Shown one piece after another: positions 55,819 through 64,000 of a stretch of DNA of 64,000 nucleotides. Origin of the DNA: Boseongicola sp. (GTDB lineage: Bacteria; Pseudomonadota; Alphaproteobacteria; Rhodobacterales; Rhodobacteraceae); assembly GCA_028824715.1 (NCBI GenBank), contig JAPPCV010000174.1, forward strand, positions 1 through 64,000, written 5' to 3'. The translations under genes were made by a program, and so were the position numbers. Below the pieces are notes generated by a model. The model saw nothing but the letters and a program-made list of their open reading frames with translations. It was not told the origin of the DNA and ran no database searches. The stretch's first letter is position 1, and each line of letters begins with the position of its first letter.

Positions 55819-58212
55819 ATGCCGAAAGACAGCTTCAACCTTGTTGACACGGAATCCTTCCGCAAGGGGATTGCCCAACACCTGCGGACGTCCTTGGGAA
55901 AGGACCCCGAACACGCCACGCTTTACGATTGGCGAATGGCGCTCTCGCTGACGTTGCGCGACCTGGTCGTGGAACCCTGGTTTGCCTCGACCCGACAGAC
56001 GTACAGGGCCAAGGCCAAACGTGTCTACTACCTGTCAATGGAGTTCCTGGTCGGCCGGTTGATCGAGGACGTGACCGTGAACCTCGGCGTCGAGACCGTG
56101 GCGCGAGAGGCGATGGAGGCGCTGGGCCAGGACTATTCCACCGTGGTTGCCGACGAGCCGGACGCCGCGCTTGGAAACGGCGGGCTGGGACGGCTTGCTG
56201 CGTGCTTCATGGACAGCCTCGCATCGTTGGCAATTCCTGCCTACGGCTACGGCATCCGATACGAACAGGGCCTGTTCGAGCAGCATTTCGACGACGGCGC
56301 ACAGGTCGAAACAGCCGAGACCTGGCTGGCTCAGCGCCATGCCTGGGAATTTGAGCGCCCGGAAGTGTCCTACCCGATCCATTTCGGCGGCAGCGTTTCG
56401 GAGAGTGGCGACAGGGCGATCTGGCGCCCGGACGAGACCATCTCCGCCATGGCCTATGACACGCCGGTGGTCGGCTGGAAGGGAAAATGGGCCAACACCT
56501 TGCGGCTTTGGGCGGCCAAGCCCACGAAGCTCTTTGATCTCGAGAGCTTCAATCGCGGCGACTACTTGGCGGCCAACGCACCGGAAAGTCTCGCGCGGAC
56601 GATTTCACGGGTACTCTATCCGGATGACACGACGGACCTGGGCAAGGAACTGCGGCTCAAGCAGGAGTATTTCTTCACGTCGGCGTCGATCCAGGACATC
56701 CTTCGTCGATTGCTCTCAGAAGGCCATTCTCTCGACGATCTTGCTGACCACGTGGCGATCCAGCTCAATGACACCCACCCCGCGATTGCGGGTCCGGAGC
56801 TCTTTCGCCTGCTCGTCGATGTACATGGCATGGAGAGGCCCCCGGCCATCGAGACGGCGAGCGCATGCCTGGCCTTCACCAACCACACGCTTCTGCCTGA
56901 GGCGCTGGAGCGTTGGTCAGAAGGCCTTTTCGCGCGGATTCTCCCGCGCCACCATGAGATAGTGCGGCTCATCCAGGAAGATCACCAGCGCCGGAGCGGC
57001 AGCGATGTCCGCATCATCGAGAATGGCGAAGTGAAGATGGGTGAATTGGCCTTCGTGATGGCGCATCGGGTGAACGGCGTGTCTGAACTCCACTCTGCCC
57101 TGGTCAGGCAGACGGTTTTTGCGGATCTGCACGTTGCCTATCCCGAACGCGTCATCAACCAGACGAACGGCATCACGCCCCGACGCTGGCTTTTTTCCTG
57201 CAATGCGCCGTTGCGCGACCTGATCGACGAGACCATCGGGACCGGCTGGGCGGATGATCTCCAGCGACTGTCAGAGTTGCGCGAACATGCGGAGGACGCA
57301 GGCTTCCGGGACAGGTTCCGCGCCGCCAAGAAGCAAAACAAGATGCGCCTTGCAAGGTGGTTGAAGGACCGCGACGGGGTGTCGATCAATCCCGACGCCA
57401 TGTTCGATGTTCAGATCAAGCGGATCCACGAATACAAGCGCCAGCTCATGAACATACTGGAGACCATCGCGCTCTGGAACGAGATCAAGGACGCGCCCTA
57501 CGGAGACTGGACGCCACGCGTCAAGCTGTTCGGGGGAAAGGCCGCTCCAGGTTACGTCATGGCCAAGTCGATCATCCATCTCATCAATGACGTCGCGGCC
57601 ACGATCAACGGCGACAAGGCCACCCGCGACCTGCTGCAAGTGGCCTATCCCGCAAACTACAACGTCTCGATGGCGGAACTCCTGATCCCCGCCTCCGATC
57701 TGTCCGAGCAAATATCGACGGCAGGGATGGAGGCATCGGGCACAGGCAACATGAAGCTGTCGCTGAACGGCAGCCCGACGATTGGCACGCTGGACGGCGC
57801 AAATGTCGAAATTCGCGAGCATGTCGGCGCCGAGAACTTCTTCCTGTTCGGACTTGCTGCAGAGGAGGTCATGGAGCGCCGGACGGCGGCAGGCCATTCG
57901 CGCGAGGCAATCAGTGCCAGCCCGCGGCTGGGTCGCGTGCTCGGCCAGGTGGGCTCCGGCGTGTTTTCCGGGGGCGACACCGAGCGTTACCGAGGCCTGT
58001 TGCAGAACCTCTTCGACCACGACCACTTCTTGGTGGCCAGCGACTTCGACAGCTATTTCGAAACGCAGCGCAAGGTTGATGGTGCCTACAGGGACACGGA
58101 CAACTGGACCAGAACGGCCGCGCTGAACACTGCAGGCATGGGCTGGTTCTCGTCCGACCGGACGGTACGTGGATACGCAAGGGATATCTGGGGGGCGCCT
58201 TCGCTGATGTGA
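55819..58212 (+). CDS. glgP: Glycogen phosphorylase
   Basis: 797 residues from the ATG (MPKDSFNLVD); a TTG at 55798 would add seven. Releases glucose 1-phosphate from glycogen. PLP-binding Lys is in EASGTGNMKLSLNG, with the family segments AALGNGGLGRLAACFMDS and YEQGLFEQ. Length is normal (about 800-830). First gene of the glgPBCAX operon; 39 bases separate it from glgB. Confidence 0.94.
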   Translation: MPKDSFNLVDTESFRKGIAQHLRTSLGKDPEHATLYDWRMALSLTLRDLVVEPWFASTRQTYRAKAKRVYYLSMEFLVGRLIEDVTVNLGVETVAREAMEALGQDYSTVVADEPDAALGNGGLGRLAACFMDSLASLAIPAYGYGIRYEQGLFEQHFDDGAQVETAETWLAQRHAWEFERPEVSYPIHFGGSVSESGDRAIWRPDETISAMAYDTPVVGWKGKWANTLRLWAAKPTKLFDLESFNRGDYLAANAPESLARTISRVLYPDDTTDLGKELRLKQEYFFTSASIQDILRRLLSEGHSLDDLADHVAIQLNDTHPAIAGPELFRLLVDVHGMERPPAIETASACLAFTNHTLLPEALERWSEGLFARILPRHHEIVRLIQEDHQRRSGSDVRIIENGEVKMGELAFVMAHRVNGVSELHSALVRQTVFADLHVAYPERVINQTNGITPRRWLFSCNAPLRDLIDETIGTGWADDLQRLSELREHAEDAGFRDRFRAAKKQNKMRLARWLKDRDGVSINPDAMFDVQIKRIHEYKRQLMNILETIALWNEIKDAPYGDWTPRVKLFGGKAAPGYVMAKSIIHLINDVAATINGDKATRDLLQVAYPANYNVSMAELLIPASDLSEQISTAGMEASGTGNMKLSLNGSPTIGTLDGANVEIREHVGAENFFLFGLAAEEVMERRTAAGHSREAISASPRLGRVLGQVGSGVFSGGDTERYRGLLQNLFDHDHFLVASDFDSYFETQRKVDGAYRDTDNWTRTAALNTAGMGWFSSDRTVRGYARDIWGAPSLM

Positions 58213-58251
58213 AATGGTGCCGGAAGATGCCGCCGAACAGGGCTTGAAGCC

Positions 58252-60450
58252 ATGATGTCACCTGATGACGCCCGGAAGATCGCCGCGGGAACGCATGCGG
58301 ACCCGTTTTCGGTGCTGGGCCTGCACGCCGTTGACGGCAGGCAGACGATCCGGGTCTTCATGCCCGATGCGACCGGGATCGAAGTGCTCGACGCAGGCAC
58401 AAGGCGCCGGGTCATGGCCCTCAAGCCGGTGCCCGGCGCACCGGATGTCTTCGCTGGCCAGGCCGCCCGTCGCAAGGAGCCGTTCGCCTATCTCCTGCGC
58501 ATCGCCAGGGGTGAGGATCATTGGGTCGCCGAGGACCCGTACAGATTCGGGCCGGTTCTAGGCGAACTGGACGAGCACCTGATCGGCGAGGGCGCACATC
58601 TGAACCTTTGGAACGCGCTTGGCGCCCATGTCATGAAACACGAGGACGCAGACGGCACGCATTTCGCGCTCTGGGCCCCTGGTGCGAGTCGCGCGTCCGT
58701 CGTGGGAGACTTCAACGGTTGGGACGGTCGGATCCATGCAATGCGTCGGCGCGGCCAGACCGGTGTCTGGGAGATCTTCCTTCCAGGTGTCGGGGAGGGC
58801 GATGCCTACAGGTACGAATTGCTTGGACCGGATGGTCATCTCTTGCCACAAAAGGCCGATCCATTCGGATTTGGCGCCGAACACCCGCCCGGGACCGCGT
58901 CCGTTGTGCGGCGTCTGGACCGTCACGCCTGGACAGACAATGCGTGGATTTCGACGCGCAAGGCGCGGCAGAGCATCGACCAGCCGATCTCCATCTACGA
59001 GGTCCATCTGGGATCGTGGCGGCGCGCCCCGGAAGATGGCAACCGGTCGCTGTCATATGTGGAACACGCGACACAGCTCGTGGACTATGCCAAGGACATG
59101 GGCTTCACGCATGTCGAGCTGATGCCGGTTTCGGAGTTTCCGTTTGACGGTTCCTGGGGCTATCAGCCGATTGGTCTATATTCGCCGACGATACGCTACG
59201 GAACGCCGGACGAATTCCGGCACCTTGTCGAGGCCTGTCACGCGGCGGGGCTTGGTCTCATCCTGGACTGGGTGCCGGGCCATTTCCCCGAGGACCGGCA
59301 CGGCCTGGGCCGGTTCGACGGCACGGCGCTCTACGAGCACGAGGATCGTCGCGAGGGCTTTCACCCCGACTGGAACACGCTCGTCTACAACTATGGCCGG
59401 CGTGAAGTGTCGAACTACCTTGTCGCCAACGCGCTCTACTGGCTGAAGGAACATCACGTCGATGGCCTGCGTGTCGATGCAGTGGCATCGATGCTCTATC
59501 GTGACTACTCGCGGAAAGAGGGTGAGTGGATCCCGAACAAGCATGGCGGCCGCGAAAACCTGGAAGCCATTTCCCTTTTGCAGCGGACCAATGCCGTCGC
59601 CTATGGCGACGTGCCCGGAATCATGATGGTTGCCGAGGAAAGCACGGCCTTTCCGGGCGTCTGCGGCCCGGTGGACCAGGGCGGGCTCGGCTTTGGGTTC
59701 AAGTGGAACATGGGCTGGATGAATGACACGCTGTCTTACATGAGCGAGGATCCGGTTCACCGAAAGTACCGCCATCACAAGATGACCTTCGGGATCGGCT
59801 ATGCCTTCTCGGAGAACTTCATCTTGCCAATCAGCCATGACGAGGTGGTCCATGGCAAAGGGTCCATGCTCGACAAGATGTCCGGCGATGGGCTCGACAA
59901 GTTTGCCAACCTGCGCGCGTACTATGGATTCATGTGGGGTCACCCGGGAAAGAAACTGCTGTTCATGGGCTGCGAGTTCGCGCAGAGGCGGGAGTGGAAC
60001 CACGACGCCGCGCTGGACTGGCACCTGGTCGACAACGACCTGCATCGCGGCGTGCAGAACCTTGTTCGGGACCTGAACGGGCTCTACCGGCGCACGCCAG
60101 GCCTCTACCAGCTCGACTGCAAGCCTGGCGGGTTTCAGTGGGTTGAAGACGGGGCGGCCGACGAGTCGGTCTTCGCCTGGATCCGGCGCGGCGAGGATGG
60201 AAGCGCTCCCGTGCTGGTCGTTTGCAATTTCACTCCGGTGGAACGCCACGCCCGGCGCGTCGGCGTTCCGGAGCCGGGCCGCTGGGTCGAGCGCTTGAAT
60301 ACCGATGCAGAAGTCTACGGAGGTGGAGGACGTGGCAACCTGGGTGGTGTCGACAGCGAAGCGATTGCGGCATCAGGGCGTGAGCACTCCGTGTGCCTGA
60401 CCCTGCCGCCGCTATCCACGCAGATTTTCGAACTGGAGGGCGGTTTCTGA
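58252..60450 (+). CDS. glgB: 1,4-alpha-glucan branching enzyme
   Basis: 732 residues of glycoside hydrolase family 13. N-terminal CBM48-like modules (HFALWAPGASRASVVGDFNG) precede the TIM barrel with GLRVDAVASMLYRDY (nucleophile Asp), MMVAEESTAFPGV (acid Glu) and LPISHDEVVHGK (stabilising Asp). Introduces alpha-1,6 branches. Confidence 0.95.
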   Translation: MMSPDDARKIAAGTHADPFSVLGLHAVDGRQTIRVFMPDATGIEVLDAGTRRRVMALKPVPGAPDVFAGQAARRKEPFAYLLRIARGEDHWVAEDPYRFGPVLGELDEHLIGEGAHLNLWNALGAHVMKHEDADGTHFALWAPGASRASVVGDFNGWDGRIHAMRRRGQTGVWEIFLPGVGEGDAYRYELLGPDGHLLPQKADPFGFGAEHPPGTASVVRRLDRHAWTDNAWISTRKARQSIDQPISIYEVHLGSWRRAPEDGNRSLSYVEHATQLVDYAKDMGFTHVELMPVSEFPFDGSWGYQPIGLYSPTIRYGTPDEFRHLVEACHAAGLGLILDWVPGHFPEDRHGLGRFDGTALYEHEDRREGFHPDWNTLVYNYGRREVSNYLVANALYWLKEHHVDGLRVDAVASMLYRDYSRKEGEWIPNKHGGRENLEAISLLQRTNAVAYGDVPGIMMVAEESTAFPGVCGPVDQGGLGFGFKWNMGWMNDTLSYMSEDPVHRKYRHHKMTFGIGYAFSENFILPISHDEVVHGKGSMLDKMSGDGLDKFANLRAYYGFMWGHPGKKLLFMGCEFAQRREWNHDAALDWHLVDNDLHRGVQNLVRDLNGLYRRTPGLYQLDCKPGGFQWVEDGAADESVFAWIRRGEDGSAPVLVVCNFTPVERHARRVGVPEPGRWVERLNTDAEVYGGGGRGNLGGVDSEAIAASGREHSVCLTLPPLSTQIFELEGGF

Positions 60451-60483
60451 GGAGCCGTGTCCAATGCAGAAGGAGGGAACAGG

Positions 60484-61743
60484 ATGGATCGAGAGGCTCA
60501 CAGATTGGCTCAGCAATCGATGGCCTTCGTGCTCGCGGGCGGGCGCGGCAGCAGATTGTACGAGCTGACCGACCGCCGGGCCAAGCCGGCCATGTTTTTC
60601 GCCGGCAAGAGCCGGATCATCGACTTCCCGCTTTCAAATGCCGTGAATTCCGGCATTCGGCGCATCGGTGTTGCCACCCAGTACAAGGCACACTCGCTTA
60701 TCCGACACTTGCAGCGCGGCTGGAGCTTCTTTCGCGCCGAACGGAACGAGTCCCTGGACATTCTCCCTGCCTCCCAGCAGCTCAACAACGAGAACTGGTA
60801 CAAGGGAACGGCGGACGCGGTGTCGCAGAACGCCGAGATCGTCCGCAGCTACGGGCCGAAATACATCGTGATCCTCGCAGGCGACCACATCTACAAGCAG
60901 GACTATGCGGTGATGATCGCGCATCACGTCGACAGCGGCGCGGACGTCACCGTTGGCTGCATAGAAGTGCCGCGCATGGAGGCGACGGGCTTCGGAGTGA
61001 TGAAGGTCGATACCGAAGACCGCATTCTTGACTTCGTGGAAAAGCCGAAGGATCCGCCCGCAATGCCGGGGCACCCGGACATGGCTCTGGCCAGCATGGG
61101 CATCTACGTGTTCGAGACCGAGTATCTGCTGAAACTGTTTGACGAGGTGAGGGACGACCCGGATTACGGACACGATTTCGGCGGCGACTTGATCCCGAAG
61201 GTCGTCAGGGAAGGAAAGGCGGTTGCGCATCCCTTCAGCCGGTCCTGCATCCGGTCGTCCATGGAGGAAAAGGCCTATTGGCGCGACGTGGGAACCGTTG
61301 ACGCCTTTTGGCAGGCCAATATCGACCTGACCGATTTCCGGCCGGAACTCGATCTATATGACCAGTCCTGGCCGATCTGGACGTATTCCGAACTGGCGCC
61401 CCCGGCGAAGTTCATCCACAACGAAGACGGTCGGCGCGGACATGCGATTTCCTCGATCGTCTCGGGCGGGTGCATCATTTCAGGCTCCAGCCTGGAGCGC
61501 TGCCTGATGTTCACCGGGGTCAGGACGCATTCCTACTCGCAACTCGAAGGCGTGGTTGCAATGCCATACGTCGAAATCAACCGAAATGCGCGTCTCAAGT
61601 ACACGGTGATTGATCGCGGCGTTGTCATTCCGAAAGGACTGGTCGTCGGCGAAGACGCCGAGCTGGACGCCAGGCGATTCCGGCGTACCGAAGACGGGAT
61701 CTGCCTGATCACGCAGCCAATGATCAACCGACTGGAGAGCTGA
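60484..61743 (+). CDS. glgC: Glucose-1-phosphate adenylyltransferase
   Basis: 419 residues. Makes ADP-glucose, the committed step of glycogen synthesis. [20 protein letters not shown] is the nucleotide-binding and activator region, and GDHIYKQDY the metal site; a left-handed beta-helix follows from about residue 300. I chose the ATG at 60484, preceded by AAGGAGG; the track's GTG at 60457 overlaps the glgB end without a ribosome site. Confidence 0.95.
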   Translation: MDREAHRLAQQSMAFVLAGGRGSRLYELTDRRAKPAMFFAGKSRIIDFPLSNAVNSGIRRIGVATQYKAHSLIRHLQRGWSFFRAERNESLDILPASQQLNNENWYKGTADAVSQNAEIVRSYGPKYIVILAGDHIYKQDYAVMIAHHVDSGADVTVGCIEVPRMEATGFGVMKVDTEDRILDFVEKPKDPPAMPGHPDMALASMGIYVFETEYLLKLFDEVRDDPDYGHDFGGDLIPKVVREGKAVAHPFSRSCIRSSMEEKAYWRDVGTVDAFWQANIDLTDFRPELDLYDQSWPIWTYSELAPPAKFIHNEDGRRGHAISSIVSGGCIISGSSLERCLMFTGVRTHSYSQLEGVVAMPYVEINRNARLKYTVIDRGVVIPKGLVVGEDAELDARRFRRTEDGICLITQPMINRLES

Positions 61744-61744
61744 C

Positions 61745-63181
61745 GTGAACGTCTTGTTCGTCGCCTCTGAATGCGCGCCGTTCATGAAGACCGGTGGCCT
61801 GGCCGACGTGATAGGCGCAGTGCCCAAGGCCCTCGCCGCGGCAGGGACGAACGTCAGGGTGCTCATCCCGGCCTACCCGGCACTGCATGACCTCGCCGGC
61901 GGCGGCCGGTCGGTCATGCTCCTTGACGACCTCTTTGGCGGCAAGGCGGAGGTCAAGGCCGTCAATGCTCAAGGTCTGGACGTCCTGTTGCTGGTCGCGC
62001 CGCATCTCTATGACCGGGATGGCAACATCTACCTGGGTCCTGACGGAAAGGACTGGTCCGACAATCACCTGCGGTTCGCCGCACTTGGTTACGCTGGCGC
62101 GGAATTGGCCATTGACGGTGCCGATGGATGGACGCCCGACGTCGTGAATTTGCATGACTGGCAGGCCGGCTTGTTGCCCGCGTATCTTTCGCAATCGGGC
62201 CGGAGCGCCCCGCCCGCGGTCATGACCATCCACAACATTGCGTTCCAAGGCCTCTTCGACGCGTCAGAGCTGGCGAACTTGAAGCTGAAAGCCGAGATGT
62301 TCGCAGCGGACGCGGTCGAATACTATGGCAAGATCAGTTTCCTCAAGGCAGGCCTGGCCCTGTCTGACAGGATCACCACGGTAAGCCCGAGCTACGCCTG
62401 CGAACTGCTCACTCCGGAGTTTGGCATGGGTCTCGACGGCCTTCTTCGAGAGCGCCGAAGCGACTTGAGCGGTATCCTGAACGGCATCGATCTTGAGATG
62501 TGGGATCCGGAATCCGATCCTCACCTTGTCGAAAACTACTCCCCACGGTCACTCAAGCGCAAAGAGGCAAACAAGCGCGAAGTCGAAGCGCGGTTGGGGT
62601 TGCAGCGGCGGGACGGACCTCTCTTTTGCGTTGTAAGCCGCCTGACATCGCAAAAGGGCCTGGACATGCTGCTGGAGTGTCTGCCGGGCCTGGTGGCTGA
62701 GGGCGCAAGCCTTGCCTTGCTCGGATCGGGTGACAGCGCGCTGGAACGGCAATTCGCGGAGGCGTCGCGCCGGCACCCCGGGCAGGTCGGCGTGGTGATC
62801 GGATATGACGAGCCCCTTTCGCACCTCCTGCAAGGGGGCAGCGATGCCATTCTCATTCCCTCCCGATTTGAGCCTTGCGGACTGACCCAGCTCTATGGGC
62901 TGCGCTACGGCACGCTGCCCGTTGTCGCGAGGACTGGCGGCCTGGCTGACACGATCATAGACGCGAACGAGGCGGCACTCGCTGCACAATGCGCGACCGG
63001 GTTTCAGTTCGCGCCGATCAACGCCACGATGCTTGAACAGGCAATCGCACGGGCGTGCGCGATCTATCGGCAACCGGGGATCTGGTCGGCCATGGTGCGC
63101 CGGGCGATGCGCCATCCGGTAGGTTGGGACGTCTCGGCCGCGGCCTACGAAGCGATTTACCGCAGCTTGATTGCGGACTGA
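61745..63181 (+). CDS. glgA: Glycogen synthase (ADP-glucose)
   Basis: 478 residues of glycosyltransferase family 5. The ADP-glucose loop is KTGGLADVIGAVPKAL at residues 15-30, and the C-terminal catalytic motif is SRFEPCGLTQLYGLRYGTLP and TGGLADTI. The start is GTG, one base after the glgC stop. Elongates the glucan. Confidence 0.95.
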   Translation: MNVLFVASECAPFMKTGGLADVIGAVPKALAAAGTNVRVLIPAYPALHDLAGGGRSVMLLDDLFGGKAEVKAVNAQGLDVLLLVAPHLYDRDGNIYLGPDGKDWSDNHLRFAALGYAGAELAIDGADGWTPDVVNLHDWQAGLLPAYLSQSGRSAPPAVMTIHNIAFQGLFDASELANLKLKAEMFAADAVEYYGKISFLKAGLALSDRITTVSPSYACELLTPEFGMGLDGLLRERRSDLSGILNGIDLEMWDPESDPHLVENYSPRSLKRKEANKREVEARLGLQRRDGPLFCVVSRLTSQKGLDMLLECLPGLVAEGASLALLGSGDSALERQFAEASRRHPGQVGVVIGYDEPLSHLLQGGSDAILIPSRFEPCGLTQLYGLRYGTLPVVARTGGLADTIIDANEAALAAQCATGFQFAPINATMLEQAIARACAIYRQPGIWSAMVRRAMRHPVGWDVSAAAYEAIYRSLIAD

Positions 63182-63200
63182 GCTGAAGGTTGGCCCCAGG

Positions 63201-64000
63201 ATGAAGTCGTTCCCCGTATCCGCCGGAAACCACCAACGCCTGGGCGCGAACCATGACGGCGGCGGCGTCAACTTTGCCGTATTTTCCGAGAACGCAACGA
63301 AGATCGAGCTCTGTCTTTTTTCGCCTGACGGAAGGAAGGAGACGTCCCGCCTCGCACTGCCGGAACGCACAGGGTCGATATGGCACGGATATGTTGAAGG
63401 CCTGCCGGTCGGGTGCCTGTACGGCTATCGCGCCCACGGCAGCTACGCTCCGGAATCGGGGCATCGCTTCAATCCGAACAAGCTGCTCTCCGATCCGTAT
63501 GCGCGCGAATATTTCGGGCAGTGGACGAACCATCCTGGCACATATGGCTACGACCTGGCGTCGTCGGACGGAGACCTGTCGTTTGACCGCACCGACAGCT
63601 CATCCTGCGTGCCAAAGTCCGTTGTCCCGAATCCGGAACTCTTCAGGGGCTTGATGCAGGGCAGGCATCGGCAGAACTGCAACGACTTGATTTATGAGGC
63701 CCATGTAAGAGGCTTGACCCGGCAGCATCCGCTGGTGCCTGAAGACCTGCGCGGCACCTATGAAGGCCTGGCCACCGAACCGATCCTCGAGCACTTGCAG
63801 AAGCTGGGCGCAAAGGCGATCGAGTTGATGCCCGTGCATGCGTTTGTCGACGATCCCTTTCTTCTCGAGCGCGGCCTGAAGAACTACTGGGGCTACAACT
63901 CCATCGGGTTCTTCGTGGCTGAACCACGGTATTGCGGTCCCAACGGCGTCGCGGGCTTTCGGCACATGGTGGACCGGTTCCACCAAGCCGGCATCGAGGT
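63201..64000 (+). CDS. glgX: Glycogen debranching enzyme (5' part, cut by window edge)
   Basis: The first 266 codons of a GH13 debranching enzyme (isoamylase type); the full protein is about 650-700 residues. The open end explains its absence from the ORF track. N-terminal CBM48 (NHDGGGVNFAVFSENATKIE) and the beginning of the barrel (IYEAHVRGLT, NYWGYNSIGFF) are visible. The catalytic residues lie beyond the window. Last visible gene of the glg operon, 19 bases after glgA. Confidence 0.93.
   Translation, partial: MKSFPVSAGNHQRLGANHDGGGVNFAVFSENATKIELCLFSPDGRKETSRLALPERTGSIWHGYVEGLPVGCLYGYRAHGSYAPESGHRFNPNKLLSDPYAREYFGQWTNHPGTYGYDLASSDGDLSFDRTDSSSCVPKSVVPNPELFRGLMQGRHRQNCNDLIYEAHVRGLTRQHPLVPEDLRGTYEGLATEPILEHLQKLGAKAIELMPVHAFVDDPFLLERGLKNYWGYNSIGFFVAEPRYCGPNGVAGFRHMVDRFHQAGIE

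Overview
The window looks like chromosome of a GC-rich alphaproteobacterium, most likely Rhodobacterales (Rhodobacteraceae sensu lato). The grounds are a Rhodobacter-type polyol operon (smoEFGK-mtlK), a glnB-glnA pair divergent from nnr, and a glgP-glgB-glgC-glgA-glgX operon. This assignment rests on gene content and order only. Besides intact operons, the window holds many decayed genes: an IS5-type remnant, smoS, a second mtlK end, an ABC ATPase, a DUF3883 end, two tyrosine recombinases and an AbrB-type transporter. I infer gene loss in progress.

Layout. 0-6 kb (minus strand): the start of a PotA-like ABC ATPase, then an operon of alpha/beta hydrolase, flavin reductase, luciferase-like monooxygenase and aldehyde dehydrogenase. 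Its 5' end abuts an IS remnant. 6.4-13.4 kb: LacI-type regulator and the sorbitol/mannitol ABC transporter smoEFGK, a collapsed smoS and an intact mannitol dehydrogenase. 14-18.5 kb: creatinase (minus), a metallo-beta-lactamase-fold hydrolase and a 3-hydroxyacyl-CoA-type dehydrogenase, with debris on both sides. 18.8-32.8 kb: a large catabolic cluster around a GntR/FCD regulator. One arm holds an MBL-fold lactonase-like enzyme, a HAD phosphatase, a class II aldolase and an FGGY kinase. The other holds a complete sugar ABC transporter, a UPF0261/Tm-1-like protein, a second class II aldolase and a ureohydrolase. A Gfo/Idh/MocA dehydrogenase closes it. Near-identical palindromes (TTTTGTGCACAAAA and TTTTGTATACAAAA) lie in both control regions. 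I cannot assign its substrate, and it is the best candidate here for an undescribed pathway.

33-44.7 kb is core genome: rpmJ, tRNA-Val(GAC), N-formylglutamate amidohydrolase, a DegP-type protease, glnA, glnB, nnr, cysK, a large MscS channel, an AlaX-type editing protein and tRNA-Ser(GGA). 44.7-54.8 kb is an accessory segment next to tRNA-Ser: a tripartite tricarboxylate transporter (TctC plus a TctA-TctB-like fusion), an NCS2-type permease with a degenerate histidine-kinase-like ATPase tail, a HEAT-like protein, a broken AbrB-family gene, a small two-repeat protein and two recombinase remnants. 54.4-55.7 kb carries a second mtlK 3' end followed by an intact fructokinase, so the polyol pathway seems to be split over two loci about 41 kb apart. 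55.8-64 kb is the glycogen operon, which runs off the right edge inside glgX.

Genes that work together. SmoEFGK imports polyols, MtlK oxidises them (mannitol to fructose), and the distant fructokinase would phosphorylate the fructose, which can feed the glycogen genes. GlnB and GlnA handle ammonium assimilation. Creatinase and the ureohydrolase both release urea from guanidino compounds, so this organism probably uses such compounds as nitrogen sources (inference).
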